64,000 nucleotides of DNA from JAUIAI01 sp049680625 (GCA_049680625.1 JBAUID010000218.1:1-64000); one strand, 5' to 3'; positions 1 through 9,430 are shown, counted from the first letter of the stretch. Notes: a model not told the origin generated them from the letters alone. Numbers and translations are program-made.

Positions 1-794
1 TGTCCGGTAAAAGTTTCACCGGGCATGGCACCCGGGGCCAGTGAGTGGCAGGGCAGAAGGAATTGCGCAATTCGCCAGTAACTGTTGCCGGGGTTGGCTC
101 GCCGCTCGCCCGCCAGCGTCATGCCGGCGGCATGGTCGAGTATTTCGTAGCGCGGCGCCCCATCGTTGTTAATCCATTGAGCGCGGTCATCTTCGTAGAC
201 CTCGCGAACGGAAGAACCGGGCAGGTTGCGGTGAACAAAAGAGAAGTGGGCAGTGTCAATTGCACCCTCGACAGCTTGCGCCCAGTTGCATTCCTGCAGT
301 TTCTTGGACACGTATCGTGCATTGCCCGGTACCTCGCAAAACTCAAACAGATGCATAGGTGGTGGTTCGCCGGGACCCAGATAGGCCCAAATCAGATCGC
401 CCGCCTCGTGAGTCGGATAAGTACGAATCTTTACCTGAGCCATTAGGTTGTCGCGGGCGGAGCCGGCAGCCATGTTTGGGATATCGACGCACTGGCCGTC
501 CGCCCGAAATTTCCAGCCGTGATAAACGCAACGTAATCCACAGTCTTCGTTGCGTCCCCAGTACAAATCGGCCCCGCGATGGGGGCAACGTGGTTCGGTC
601 AGCATCACCTGTCCGTCACTGTGGCGACAGATCAACAAGTCTTCACCGAGCAGGCGAATTCGTTTCGGGGCGTCGCCTTTCGTGGCGACTTCTTTGCCCA
701 ATGCTGCAGGTATCCAAAAGCGTCTGAACACGTCGCCCATGGCGGTTTGTGGAGCGGTCCGGGTAAACAAGATGTTGTCGGCAGGACTCAGCAT
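1..794 (-). CDS. Rieske [2Fe-2S] aromatic ring-hydroxylating oxygenase, alpha subunit (3' end outside window)
   Basis: The frame stays open from an ATG at 794 down to base 1, so at least 264 residues are present and the C-terminus lies outside the window. Residues C70-x-H72 and C89-x2-H92 (CPHRGAD ... CVYHGWKF) are the Rieske cluster ligands. The segment ECNWAQAVEGAIDTAHFSFVH carries H183 and H188, which match the His pair that holds the mononuclear iron in this family; the third ligand would be in the missing part. The overall look, especially the NWxQAxEG.xDxxHxSFxH stretch, is closest to phthalate 4,5-dioxygenase-type oxygenases. Such enzymes need a separate reductase, which is not visible here. 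It is divergent from a Bug-type receptor gene 81 bp away, which suggests but does not prove linked uptake and breakdown of an organic acid. Substrate unknown. Confidence 0.9.
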   Translation of the reverse strand, partial: MLSPADNILFTRTAPQTAMGDVFRRFWIPAALGKEVATKGDAPKRIRLLGEDLLICRHSDGQVMLTEPRCPHRGADLYWGRNEDCGLRCVYHGWKFRADGQCVDIPNMAAGSARDNLMAQVKIRTYPTHEAGDLIWAYLGPGEPPPMHLFEFCEVPGNARYVSKKLQECNWAQAVEGAIDTAHFSFVHRNLPGSSVREVYEDDRAQWINNDGAPRYEILDHAAGMTLAGERRANPGNSYWRIAQFLLPCHSLAPGAMPGETFTG

Positions 795-875
795 TTTGGT
801 TCCGTGTGATTTCGCAAGAGGTCAGAGTGCAATAATTGGCGGCGTTCGTCCAGCCTGACTCTGGCCGGGAGCACA

Positions 876-1916
876 ATGTTGGCTTTGACGTTTTCGCATG
901 AGAGCAGGACGATGACCGTTAATCTGAACAAACTGATTAAAAAACTGCGTGCATATTCCGGTGTCCCGGCGTGTCGGTCATTGCTGACCTGGATTGTGTG
1001 TCTGGCGGTGTGGTTGCCGGCGGCGGCCGCAGACTATCCGCAATGGCCGGTCAAACTGATGGTGCAGGCTGGACCGAACAGTACAGACTGGGCAACCGCC
1101 CAGGCGATAGCCCAGCAACTTAACAGCGACCTTGACTTCCCGATTGAGCCCGACGATCGCAGTAGCAAACAAGCTGACGCCGTTTTTGCTGCGCTGGCGA
1201 AGGCGCGGCCTGCGGGTCAGTTGCTGTTGCTGGCAACGGCGTCGCAATTCCTGACCGGGTCTGACTCAGGCGCTCAGTTGCTTGGGGTGATAGAGACTTC
1301 GCCAATGGTGTGTGCGGTCAACACCATGCGAAAAGTTACCAGTATGGAAGCCTTCATTAACGGGGTAAAGTCCGACGGCAATTTGCGGGTTGCGTCAGCC
1401 GGTAAACATTCGCAATCTGCGTTAATGGCTCAGATCAGTTTACGCAGCGCTGGCCTGCCGGTGACAACAAAGCTGACTGCGATCGCATTCAATTCTCCAG
1501 CGGCAGCAGTTGCTGCGGTATTGACGGGTGCAGCCGATTACGCCTGCGCACCGTTTCCGGTGGTCCGCACCCTGCTGGCGCAGAAGCAGTTGATTGCTCT
1601 GGTAGCAAGTTCGGCAATGAATGATTTGAAAGTGGTAAAGCCGATGCCGGCCTCGCCCGACCTGTCTTCGCTGGACAGTTGGTACGGGGTGGCGGGTCCG
1701 CCACGTCTCGATGCCATCGTGATAGACCGCTGGCAAACCTGGCTGACCCGGCTGAGTCGCGACCCGGTGTATGTTGATGCCGGAGCGGGCCGTGGGGTGC
1801 GTATCGGGCCGGAGCATCTGATGTTGCGTGCTCAGGCGCAGGCGGAAGTAAAAAAAAGGCGGGCGGCGATTTTGGCGCTCGCTGAAAAATACGGATTTAA
1901 ACAGTTTGACCGGTAA
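876..1916 (+). CDS. Bug/TctC-family periplasmic solute-binding protein
   Basis: A 346-residue protein with a basic N-terminal stretch followed by a hydrophobic run (about residues 34-50, ending in AAAA) that looks like a signal peptide. The mature part begins DYPQWPVKLMVQAGPN, which resembles the opening strand of tripartite tricarboxylate transporter receptors (usual YPxxPIxLVVPxxPG). It is a weak match in the middle, so I call the family rather than a substrate. Such receptors bind carboxylates in the periplasm and are strongly expanded in Burkholderiales, often without adjacent tctA/tctB, as here. Two starts are possible: ATG 876, with GGGAG 4 nt upstream, or ATG 912, which leaves a shorter n-region. 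The divergent Rieske gene suggests a shared catabolic role, by inference only. Confidence 0.75.
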   Translation: MLALTFSHESRTMTVNLNKLIKKLRAYSGVPACRSLLTWIVCLAVWLPAAAADYPQWPVKLMVQAGPNSTDWATAQAIAQQLNSDLDFPIEPDDRSSKQADAVFAALAKARPAGQLLLLATASQFLTGSDSGAQLLGVIETSPMVCAVNTMRKVTSMEAFINGVKSDGNLRVASAGKHSQSALMAQISLRSAGLPVTTKLTAIAFNSPAAAVAAVLTGAADYACAPFPVVRTLLAQKQLIALVASSAMNDLKVVKPMPASPDLSSLDSWYGVAGPPRLDAIVIDRWQTWLTRLSRDPVYVDAGAGRGVRIGPEHLMLRAQAQAEVKKRRAAILALAEKYGFKQFDR

Positions 1917-1991
1917 GGCGGCGAGTTTTCTGGCAATGGTTGTCAAATTTTTCGACAAGAGTCCTGACCTGGCGCTGTGTGTTGAATCACA

Positions 1992-4955
1992 ATGCATGTC
2001 GACCAGTCGCGTTACGATGCGGGAACGCAGCCGCGTGGTGGTTGCCCCTACGTAGCGATTTTGATGAACTCGGTTCCCCGCTCAGACGCACCCAAGCTGT
2101 TCGAATCATTACGCCTGCTATGCCGGCGCAGTTGTGGTGACGCCAGTCGACTGGCCATTGGGGAACTGGTCGCGGCGTTACGTGACGAGGTCAGCGCTTC
2201 AGGAGTTTCGGGTGATTATGAAGGTATTGACGAAGCATCTTTGCTTTGGGAGAACGTCAGCCGCCGCATTACGTTGTCTCTTGAGAGCTTCGACCGCGAA
2301 GTGGTTGCGAGGCTTGCCGGTGATCACTCGCCCCGACAGCCGATCGGCGCTGAAAAGAGGCTGCAGCAACTCGATGATCGCCTGACTAGTGCGATACGCT
2401 CAGCGCGGCCCCACGCGTATGCCCGCTATGCGCGTGGCGTAGGTTTGCTTAGCCCGAACCAGGCGCGTTCTGAATCGGATAATCCGCTGTCTGCCCGGGT
2501 TATCAGTCGCGCTTTTATTGCATCGGTTAGTGATGTGTTGGCGCGCCGAGCCGTTGCCAGGGCGATGAGCCCGGCTTTGATTGAGAAGTTAGGTAACACC
2601 CTGGCTGCAGTGTATGTCACCGGAGAGTCGTTTCTCGATGTCAATATTCGGTTTGATCCAGTCGATCCGATTGATCCGATTGAGATAGCCGATACGTCCA
2701 TTGCTCAAATCCAGACACCCGAATCCGAGGAAGGCGTGCCGATTGATGATCGCCACACTGACGGCCGAACACGCCACAGCTGTGAAAGTAATGACTTGTC
2801 AGAACCGGCCAGCGATGAAACGCTTCGGACTGCAAACCAAAATAACCAACCCGAATTGACTGAATCAACTGACGACAATGTTGCGAGCCGCAGCCTGGGC
2901 GTGGATGCTGCCGAAAGTACCGCATCGAGGGAAAGATATGCGGGATACGCCTGGCATGCCGACCAGACAGGCCGGCATCTTGCCGTCTCCCCGCTGGCTG
3001 GCGTTCGTCAGGGAGCAAACCTGGCGGTACTGTCCAGCCTGCAGCCGGTGGCCGGCATGGAGCGGGACGCGGTCGCTTTTGCCCACGCAGTCGGGGAATT
3101 GCCGTACAGCCCGGAGAGCCGACGACGGTACTTTGCCCAGGTTCGTGAAAGCCTTGCTGCTGGCGGCACGAGCCCAACACAGTTAGCGCTTGTCGATCTG
3201 GTTGCGGCGGTCTTTGACTTCGTGGTCGATAACCGTCGCCTCGCCGATTCGGCTCGCCCGCTGGTGTGGCGGTTGCAGCAACCCGCGCTGATGCTGACTT
3301 TACTTGATTCGGCATATATTGGTGATGACAAACGTTCAGTACGACACCTGATCGAACACTTCGGCGCGATTGCGAGCACTTTTGGCAGCGAACTTATCCG
3401 GGGCAGCGAGCTTTACCATCGGCTTGAAACTGTCGTGCGAGCGTTCGAAGTCATCAGCAGCGTGTTATATCTTCGCGCGAACGTCCTTGCAATGCAGGTA
3501 CAGAAAGAATATGAGCGTTGCGCGGCGAGTATGACTCAGCTGGTTGATCGAATCCGCCGGGAGCGACTGGCTCTTGAGTCAACACCGGGCAGGCGGAACC
3601 GCCGCGACTATAGCCGCCGCCCAGGCAGGGACGAGGAGCGCCTGGTGACCGATCAGCTGGCCACGGAATTATCGGCGCGACTACGGCAGAACGACGTGCC
3701 AGAGTCGGTCCGTACTTTTCTGGAAGGTGTCTGGCTGCGGCACATGAGAACCACGCGCTTACGCGATGGCCAAGACAGCCAGGCCTACCAAACGGCAGCC
3801 GGAGTCGTGGATGAATTAATCTGGACGTTGAATCAGAGTGGCGAAAAGAAGAGTCGGCGTGAACTCGCCCGGCGAATTCCGGGTTTGATTGACGAATTAA
3901 CTCGTGGCATGAGGCTGATCGGGGCCAGGGAAGAAGATCATCAGGCGTTTTTTGATGAGTTGTTCCTGTTGCATCTGCACAAGCTGCGCCGTCGTCTCGC
4001 TGATGGCTCAGCTATGCCGGCGGCGTCAACTGTGCCGACCGCGTCGGCTAAGTCAGCAATGTCCGCGCATCAGGTGCGTGCCGGTTCGCCGGAAAGGCCT
4101 GGCATGGCAGAATACGATCTGGGCGACGATGTCCCCGTGCTGGATGACGCGCTCAGTGATGTTGGTGAATCCGATGTTGATATTCCGACTCTGGACGACA
4201 CGTTAAGTGCCGAGCTGACCACCGTTCCTCTGGCCGTTCCTCTGACCGATGAGTCAAAACAATCGGAGGATGAGAGTGCGCGCGCGAGTTCGAGGATAGA
4301 TTCACTGAAAGACCTGGCCTCGGCAGGGCTGACACCGTTAATCGAATTGCCGGTACATAATGACACCGGCGTTTCAACGGCAATCGATACTTTATCTGGC
4401 GAGCTGACCGATGCATCAACTGGTGCATTCACTGATGCGACAACTGCGGCCTCGATTGGTGTATCAACCCGGGCAACGAATAGCGCAATGGGTGCGAGTG
4501 CAACCGATGGGTTTTCCAGTGAGTCTTCCATCGGATATGCCAGCGGATATTCCACCCGCGTTGAGCTGACTACTCAGGTTGCTTTGCCAACCACCGACTT
4601 GATTAAACCAGCATCGGCATCTGCGTCTAACGACGACCAGCCGCTCGATAATCAACTGGTGAATAGCTTGTCTGCAACCGGCTTGAACGACCTGCCGCTT
4701 CGGCCTCGTTATCTCAAAGGTGGAACAGATGCTGTTTTTGATCGGATTCGCCCGGGCACCTGGCTTGAGCTGCATGGCCCGAACAAGCGAGTTTTATGGT
4801 TGAAAGTGGCCTGGCTGAACAGAAACCGCACGATGATGTTGCTGGTCCGGCATCCGGACGGGCGGGCGATGTCCCGGTCAGGGCGGGAGATTCGAGGGCT
4901 GATAGAAAAGGCCACGTTACTCGTGCTGCAGCGCGAACAAGTTGCCCGAATGTAA
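1992..4955 (+). CDS. DUF1631 family protein of unknown function, with long acidic Ser/Thr/Asp-rich linkers
   Basis: A large (up to 987 residues) soluble protein. The folded parts look like DUF1631: a helical N-terminal region (about 30-220), a central region (about 330-670) containing the stretch FGSELIRGSELYHRL, and a C-terminal module (about 895-985) with RPGTWLELH, KRVLWLKVAWLNRNRTMMLLV and GREIRGLIEKATLLVLQ, the pattern that closes DUF1631 proteins. Between them lie low-complexity linkers: about 225-325, and about 675-890, which is rich in D, S, T and A with repeated DDxLS / LTD-type words. No signal peptide or membrane segment is seen. The function of the family is unknown. The start is uncertain: ATG 1992 and ATG 2064 both lack a good ribosome-binding site, and the homologous part probably begins after 2064. 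Confidence 0.75.
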   Translation: MHVDQSRYDAGTQPRGGCPYVAILMNSVPRSDAPKLFESLRLLCRRSCGDASRLAIGELVAALRDEVSASGVSGDYEGIDEASLLWENVSRRITLSLESFDREVVARLAGDHSPRQPIGAEKRLQQLDDRLTSAIRSARPHAYARYARGVGLLSPNQARSESDNPLSARVISRAFIASVSDVLARRAVARAMSPALIEKLGNTLAAVYVTGESFLDVNIRFDPVDPIDPIEIADTSIAQIQTPESEEGVPIDDRHTDGRTRHSCESNDLSEPASDETLRTANQNNQPELTESTDDNVASRSLGVDAAESTASRERYAGYAWHADQTGRHLAVSPLAGVRQGANLAVLSSLQPVAGMERDAVAFAHAVGELPYSPESRRRYFAQVRESLAAGGTSPTQLALVDLVAAVFDFVVDNRRLADSARPLVWRLQQPALMLTLLDSAYIGDDKRSVRHLIEHFGAIASTFGSELIRGSELYHRLETVVRAFEVISSVLYLRANVLAMQVQKEYERCAASMTQLVDRIRRERLALESTPGRRNRRDYSRRPGRDEERLVTDQLATELSARLRQNDVPESVRTFLEGVWLRHMRTTRLRDGQDSQAYQTAAGVVDELIWTLNQSGEKKSRRELARRIPGLIDELTRGMRLIGAREEDHQAFFDELFLLHLHKLRRRLADGSAMPAASTVPTASAKSAMSAHQVRAGSPERPGMAEYDLGDDVPVLDDALSDVGESDVDIPTLDDTLSAELTTVPLAVPLTDESKQSEDESARASSRIDSLKDLASAGLTPLIELPVHNDTGVSTAIDTLSGELTDASTGAFTDATTAASIGVSTRATNSAMGASATDGFSSESSIGYASGYSTRVELTTQVALPTTDLIKPASASASNDDQPLDNQLVNSLSATGLNDLPLRPRYLKGGTDAVFDRIRPGTWLELHGPNKRVLWLKVAWLNRNRTMMLLVRHPDGRAMSRSGREIRGLIEKATLLVLQREQVARM

Positions 4956-5001
4956 GTAAGCGGTGGCGCCCCCATTATTGTCGGCCCCTGGTTTTTAAGT
5001 G

Positions 5002-5020
5002 CCTGCTAGTCGCTAGCAGG
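5002..5020. terminator. Perfect inverted repeat between convergent genes (possible transcription end)
   Basis: The arms CCTGCTAG and CTAGCAGG are exact reverse complements around a 3-nt centre. The repeat covers the stop codon of the ABC ATPase gene (5006-5008) and sits in the 50-bp gap after the DUF1631 gene, a position that suits a two-way terminator. There is no T-run on either strand, so a classical intrinsic terminator is not shown. Confidence 0.35.
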
Positions 5021-6211
5021 GTTCGGACTGCCTTCATATGGAAAGGTCACCACGTGATCGGCAGCAAATCGTATGCCGATGAATTCGCCCAGCGCATGAT
5101 CATGATGACTGGGTACCAGTGCCATCAATGAGTCGCCGCTGGGAAGTCGCAACGTATACATAAACGACGCACCCCTAAAAGCTTTTCGAATCACCCGCGC
5201 TTTTATCGGGCTGGCGTCGTCATGGATAACATCATCAGGTCTGAGCAAAACCTCGACCCGGTTTTTTGTGTCAGCCTGTGCCGTTGCCATTGATTGATCC
5301 TTGCGGTGCTCAATCGGCAGCTCCCCAAGTTCAATGGCTACGCTGGATTGCCCGTCGTGACTATTCACCGTGCCAGTGAGGAAACTCCCCTGGCCGACAA
5401 AATCGGCAACCCAGCGTGACTCGGGTCGGTGATAAAGGTTGTATGACGTATCCCACTGGGCGATACGTCCGGCTTCCATGACGCCAACAACATCTGCCAT
5501 GGCAAAGGCTTCGTACTGATCGTGGGTAACGACCAGGGTAGTTGTTGCCGTGGCCTTCAATACATCGCGCACTTCATGGGCAAGCCGCTCACGAAGATCT
5601 GGGTCAAGGTTCGAAAACGGCTCGTCGAGCAGCAGGACCCGCGGTTTCGGGGCGAGCGCGCGGGCGAGCGCAACCCGTTGCTGCTGGCCGCCGGATAACT
5701 CGTGCGGATATTTTGCTGCCTGGGACGTCAGGCCGGTCAATGTCAGCATTTCGCTGACTTGCTCGCGCCGCTCGGTGCGGGACAATCGCCGCAGGCCAAA
5801 GCCGACGTTTTGTGCAACCGACAAATGCGGGAACAGCGCGTAGTCCTGGAACACGACACCGACCGGGCGATGTTCGGGCTCGATCCAGTGGGCCGGATCA
5901 CATTGGTCAACCCGATCGATCAGAACCCGGCCGCGATTGGGGTGAACGAAGCCCGCGATAGTCCTCATTGCCGTGGTCTTGCCACATCCGGATGCTCCCA
6001 GCAGACAGCCGATGCTGCCTGGCTGGAGATCAAACGACAGGCCGTTAAGGACGCCAAACGGCGTAGTTTCAGACCCAAAACTGACCCACAAATCATCAAC
6101 CGTCAGGGCGGCCGCTAGCGGCGCTGGTTCGGCGCGATCGCCGGCTGCATCTGTTGGCCGGGCGTGGCCGGAAGTGCTTTGTGCTTTTGCCATATGGGTG
6201 GGGTGGGCCAT
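5006..6211 (-). CDS. ABC transporter ATP-binding protein, FbpC/PotA type
   Basis: The ATP-hydrolysing subunit of an import ABC transporter, acting at the inner face of the membrane. It shows Walker A GASGCGKTT (about residues 72-80), the Q-loop in VVFQDYALFPH, the signature LSGGQQQR, Walker B VLLLDEP followed by FSNLDPDLR, and the switch His in VVTHDQ. The final 110 residues carry a TOBE-like regulatory domain (VEVLLRPDDV ... LRLPSGDSLMALVPS). The pattern fits the ferric iron/polyamine/sulfate group (FbpC, PotA); the short spacing and wording favour FbpC-like. No permease or binding-protein gene lies next to it, so it is an orphan in this window and its substrate is not known. A second Met at residue 7 (6193) is an alternative start. 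Confidence 0.88.
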   Translation of the reverse strand: MAHPTHMAKAQSTSGHARPTDAAGDRAEPAPLAAALTVDDLWVSFGSETTPFGVLNGLSFDLQPGSIGCLLGASGCGKTTAMRTIAGFVHPNRGRVLIDRVDQCDPAHWIEPEHRPVGVVFQDYALFPHLSVAQNVGFGLRRLSRTERREQVSEMLTLTGLTSQAAKYPHELSGGQQQRVALARALAPKPRVLLLDEPFSNLDPDLRERLAHEVRDVLKATATTTLVVTHDQYEAFAMADVVGVMEAGRIAQWDTSYNLYHRPESRWVADFVGQGSFLTGTVNSHDGQSSVAIELGELPIEHRKDQSMATAQADTKNRVEVLLRPDDVIHDDASPIKARVIRKAFRGASFMYTLRLPSGDSLMALVPSHHDHALGEFIGIRFAADHVVTFPYEGSPNPASD

Positions 6212-6401
6212 TGCCTGGTCTGGCCTGGAGTAGTCCTGAATTGCGCCGCAGCCTGAAGCCGCTGAATCGGTATTTCCCGGGGGAGCGGTTTACTGCGGAA
6301 ATAACGTGGATTCACCGCGAAGTGGCAAGTTTAATAGACGGTGCCCATGCGTGTCGTCAATTTACCGAACTTGGCACTACAAAAAGTTGCCGCGCCAATG
6401 C

Positions 6402-6407
6402 TATACT
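6402..6407 (+). promoter_or_regulatory. Likely -10 box of the tRNA-Val gene
   Basis: TATACT, ending 10 nt before the tRNA's first base. The same TATACTTC word occurs at the matching place before the tRNA-Pro gene (14813-14818), which supports both. No convincing -35 box is seen at 16-18 bp. Confidence 0.55.
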
Positions 6408-6417
6408 TCGCCGCCTT

Positions 6418-6494
6418 AGGCGCGTAGCTCAGCTGGTTAGAGCACCATCTTGACATGGTGGGGGTCGTTGGTTCGAGTCCAATCGTGCCTACCA
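6418..6494 (+). tRNA. tRNA-Val (anticodon GAC)
   Basis: A full 77-nt cloverleaf can be drawn by eye. The acceptor stem AGGCGCG/CGTGCCT has one G-T pair, the D arm is GCTC...GAGC, the anticodon stem is CCATC/GGTGG with loop TTGACAT, and the T arm is GTTGG-TTCGAGT-CCAAT. The discriminator A is followed by an encoded CCA. The anticodon GAC reads GUC valine codons. Confidence 0.96.
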
Positions 6495-6573
6495 ACATTT
6501 GCGGGGCAGTGCCCGGTGGATGCTGGCAAGCAAAATGCAGTGTGGTCAAATGCAGTGCGGTCGGTAGTACGGT

Positions 6574-6621
6574 GGGCACTTAGTACAAAGGGCACTTAGT
6601 ACAAAGGGCACTTAGTACAAA
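6574..6621 (+). repeat. Three exact tandem copies of a 16-bp unit
   Basis: The unit GGGCACTTAGTACAAA occurs at 6574-6589, 6590-6605 and 6606-6621 without a mismatch, and GGGC follows. It lies in the 303-bp spacer (6495-6797) between tRNA-Val and thrS. Exact copies suggest a recent duplication. The rest of that spacer holds a candidate promoter and a 10-bp direct repeat, described separately, and no gene that I can support. Confidence 0.95.
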
Positions 6622-6673
6622 GGGCTGCCCGGTGGGGCTGCGCTGTGGCTCCGCCATTTTGCCTGCCAACATA

Positions 6674-6719
6674 TTGCTGCGCTGCCTGCACAGACTATAT
6701 TGCAGAAACTTGCAGAAAC
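6674..6719 (+). promoter_or_regulatory. Candidate thrS promoter followed by a 10-bp tandem repeat
   Basis: TTGCTG (6674-6679), a 16-bp spacer and TATATT (6696-6701) resemble a sigma-70 promoter, about 100 bp before the thrS start. The unit TTGCAGAAAC is repeated back to back at 6700-6709 and 6710-6719, just at and after the expected start of transcription. In E. coli thrS is repressed by its own product through leader structures. A small stem CTTG-TGA-CAAG lies near the start codon (about 6775-6785), but I cannot show a tRNA-like operator here. Confidence 0.4.
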
Positions 6720-6797
6720 TGATTGTACTCACTGCCAACCTGGTTAACTGTATTCCGTTGACCGCAACCTGCCACTTGTGACAAGCGCCGACTGACC

Positions 6798-8720
6798 GTG
6801 ATCAAAGTTTCCCTGCCTGACGGTTCGGTAAAAGAATTTGCCCAAGCGCCTACCGTCGCTGATGTTGCCCAGTCAATTGGTGCCGGGCTGGCCAAGGCTG
6901 CGCTGGCGGGGCGGGTCGACGGCGAACTGGTCGACCTCAGTCATCGGATCGATAACGACTCAACGCTGCAGATTATTACCCCGCGGGATACCGCAGGACT
7001 GGAGATTATTCGTCATTCCACGGCGCACTTGCTCGCGTATGCGGTGAAAGAGTTATTCCCCAGCGCCCAGGTAACAATCGGGCCAACCATTGACGACGGG
7101 TTTTATTACGATTTTTCGTTTGAGCGCGCGTTTACCCCCGAAGACCTCGAGGCCATTGAAAAACGCATGGCTGACATCGCAAGCCGGGATGAACCCGTGG
7201 TGAGAGAGGAATGGGATCGCGATGCCGCGGTTGAGTTTTTTCATTCGATTGGCGAGAAGTACAAAGCCGAAATTATTGCGTCAATTCCTTCGGATCAGAA
7301 AATTTCACTGTATCGCGAAGGCGATTTCATTGATCTGTGCCGCGGACCCCACGTACCTTCAACCGGCAAGCTTAAAGTCTTTAAGCTTATGAAGGTGGCC
7401 GGTGCCTACTGGCGTGGTAACTCCGATAACGAAATGCTTCAGCGGATATACGGGACAGCCTGGGCGAACAAAGACGAGTTAAAGCAATACCTGCACCGCA
7501 TAGAAGAAGCGGAGAAGCGGGATCACCGCAAGCTTGGGCGTGAGCTCGATTTATATCATTTGCAGGATGACGCACCCGGGATGGTGTTCTGGCACCCGCG
7601 GGGCTGGGCTATCTGGCAGCAGGTTGAGCAATATATGCGTGCGGTTTACCGTGATAACGGTTACCAGGAAATCCGTTGCCCGATGATTCTTGACCGCTCG
7701 CTCTGGGAACGGTCAGGTCACTGGGATAACTACAAAGAAAATATGTTCACAACGGCATCTGAGAACCGCGACTATGCGCTCAAGCCGATGAATTGCCCGG
7801 GGCATGTCCAGGTTTATAAATCAGGCCTGCGTTCTTACAACGATTTACCGATTCGCTATGGCGAGTTCGGATCCTGCCACCGAAACGAACCGTCCGGGGC
7901 CTTACAAGGGGTTACCCGGGTGCGTGGATTTGTCCAGGACGACGGCCATATCTTTTGTACCGAAGCCGATATCCTGCCTGAATGCACTGCGTTTTCCGGC
8001 TTGCTCCAGCGAGTCTATGCCGACTTCGGCTTTACCGAGATTCTTTACAAGGTGGCCACGCGGCCGGAAAAGCGGGTTGGGACGGATGCCCAGTGGGATT
8101 CGGCTGAGCATGCTCTGATCGAAAGCTTGAGGGCGTCGGGGGTCGAATTCGAGGTTACGCCGGGTGAAGGGGCGTTCTACGGCCCGAAAATTGAATACAC
8201 GCTCAAGGATGCTCTGGGGCGGCAATGGCAGTGCGGCACGATGCAAGTTGATTTCAACATGCCTGAGCGCCTTGGTGCCGAGTATGTCGCCAGCGACAAC
8301 AGTCGGCAGACCCCGGTCATGCTGCATCGCGCGATTATCGGTTCATTCGAGCGATTTATTGCACTTCTCGTTGAGAATTATGGCGGTGCGATGCCGATGT
8401 GGCTGGCCCCGGTGCAGGTGATTGTGGCCAACATTACCGATGCTCAGGCTGAATATGCTGCCAAAGTCGTTGATTCGCTGCAAAAACAAGGGTTTAGGGT
8501 TGAATCTGATTTGCGAAACGAAAAGATCAACTATAAAATTCGGGAACACAGCATGCAGAAAATTCCGTATTTGCTGGTAGTAGGTGACAAAGAGGTTGAC
8601 TCGTGCCAGGTCGCGGTAAGGGCCCGGGGTAACAACAACCTCGGGGCGATGCCGTTAAGCACGTTTGCCGATCGGCTTCAAGCGGAGGTCTCAGCCCGAA
8701 ATGCAGAGCCCGCCGCATGA
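6798..8720 (+). CDS. thrS: Threonyl-tRNA synthetase
   Basis: Charges tRNA-Thr with threonine in the cytoplasm. At 640 residues it is of normal length for the bacterial enzyme. Domain order is TGS (residues 1-62), editing domain with the H73-x3-H77 motif (HSTAH) and C181/H185 (DLCRGPH), class II catalytic core, and a C-terminal anticodon-binding domain (about 535-635). The zinc ligands of the active site are present as C333 (MNCPGH), H384 (DDGHIFC) and H510 (MLHRA). The start is GTG, the first good one in frame, without an evident Shine-Dalgarno sequence. It heads the classical thrS-infC-rpmI-rplT-pheS-pheT-ihfA order. Regulation is probably at the leader level, as in other proteobacteria, but that is inferred. 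Confidence 0.97.
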   Translation: MIKVSLPDGSVKEFAQAPTVADVAQSIGAGLAKAALAGRVDGELVDLSHRIDNDSTLQIITPRDTAGLEIIRHSTAHLLAYAVKELFPSAQVTIGPTIDDGFYYDFSFERAFTPEDLEAIEKRMADIASRDEPVVREEWDRDAAVEFFHSIGEKYKAEIIASIPSDQKISLYREGDFIDLCRGPHVPSTGKLKVFKLMKVAGAYWRGNSDNEMLQRIYGTAWANKDELKQYLHRIEEAEKRDHRKLGRELDLYHLQDDAPGMVFWHPRGWAIWQQVEQYMRAVYRDNGYQEIRCPMILDRSLWERSGHWDNYKENMFTTASENRDYALKPMNCPGHVQVYKSGLRSYNDLPIRYGEFGSCHRNEPSGALQGVTRVRGFVQDDGHIFCTEADILPECTAFSGLLQRVYADFGFTEILYKVATRPEKRVGTDAQWDSAEHALIESLRASGVEFEVTPGEGAFYGPKIEYTLKDALGRQWQCGTMQVDFNMPERLGAEYVASDNSRQTPVMLHRAIIGSFERFIALLVENYGGAMPMWLAPVQVIVANITDAQAEYAAKVVDSLQKQGFRVESDLRNEKINYKIREHSMQKIPYLLVVGDKEVDSCQVAVRARGNNNLGAMPLSTFADRLQAEVSARNAEPAA

Positions 8721-8851
8721 TGATTCGGCAATTTTCGCGCAGGTCCCTGGTTTGGGCTGCCCGTCAACCTGATTTGTCATTTGCTCAGCCGGTACCGGTC
8801 AACCGCTATCCGTATCTGCCCGTTTTTCGCATGTTTTTTTGTCTAAACCTT

Positions 8852-8864
8852 GGAGGTCAGTATC
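8852..8864 (+). promoter_or_regulatory. Ribosome-binding site that points to an ATC start for infC
   Basis: GGAGG (8852-8856) is followed after 5 nt by ATC (8862-8864), which opens the reading frame of IF3. The only conventional codon nearby is TTG at 8850, which overlaps the GGAGG and so has no room for ribosome binding. IF3 genes of many bacteria begin with AUU, AUC or AUA so that IF3 can repress its own translation. Confidence 0.75.
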
Positions 8865-9383
8865 GCTACGACTCGTGCGCACCGCATTAATGAAGACATC
8901 ACTGCTCAGCAGGTTCGCCTCAATGGAGTAGAAAACGAATCCCTGGGCATCATGAGTTTAAGCGACGCGATGCAGCAGGCAGAAGATGCGGCGGTCGATC
9001 TGGTTGAAATTGCACCCCAGGCTGACCCACCTGTTTGCCGCCTGATGGACTACGGCAAGTTTAAGTACCAGGAGCAAAAGCGCCTGCAGGAAGCCAAGGC
9101 AAAGCAAAAAATCATCCAGGTAAAAGAAGTAAAGTTTCGGCCCCGTACCGAAGAAGGTGATTACAAGGTTAAAATGCGGAACCTGATTCGCTTTCTCGAA
9201 GAAGGCGACAAAGCAAAAGTTACTTTGCGGTTCCGTGGTCGCGAAATGGCCCACCAGGAGTTCGGTTATCGGCTGCTGGAACGGGTGCGCGATGATTTGG
9301 AAGAGTTGGCCGTTGTTGAAGCAATGCCGAAGATGGAAGGCCGGCAAATGGTGATGGTTTTGTCACCCAAGAAAAAGAAGTAG
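8862..9383 (+). CDS. infC: Translation initiation factor IF-3, with probable ATC start
   Basis: Binds the 30S subunit, keeps it apart from 50S and checks the start codon. From ATC 8862 the protein has 173 residues, a normal length. The N-terminal domain is seen in [15 protein letters not shown] and [13 protein letters not shown], the lysine-rich linker in [12 protein letters not shown], and the C-terminal domain in [25 protein letters not shown] and [10 protein letters not shown] longer frame from TTG 8850 would only add four residues encoded by the ribosome-binding site. The gene is the second in the thrS operon. The rare start fits the known self-repression circuit of IF3, which rejects non-standard initiators; this is family knowledge rather than something proved here. 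Confidence 0.95.
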   Translation: MATTRAHRINEDITAQQVRLNGVENESLGIMSLSDAMQQAEDAAVDLVEIAPQADPPVCRLMDYGKFKYQEQKRLQEAKAKQKIIQVKEVKFRPRTEEGDYKVKMRNLIRFLEEGDKAKVTLRFRGREMAHQEFGYRLLERVRDDLEELAVVEAMPKMEGRQMVMVLSPKKKK

Positions 9384-9430
9384 CAGCACAATCGAAGTGG
9401 TTGGTAATTGCTCATTGATTAGCAGTACCT

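Noticed and set aside
6574..6621. CRISPR-like array
   Set aside because: The copies are 16 bp, directly adjacent and without spacers; no cas gene is present.
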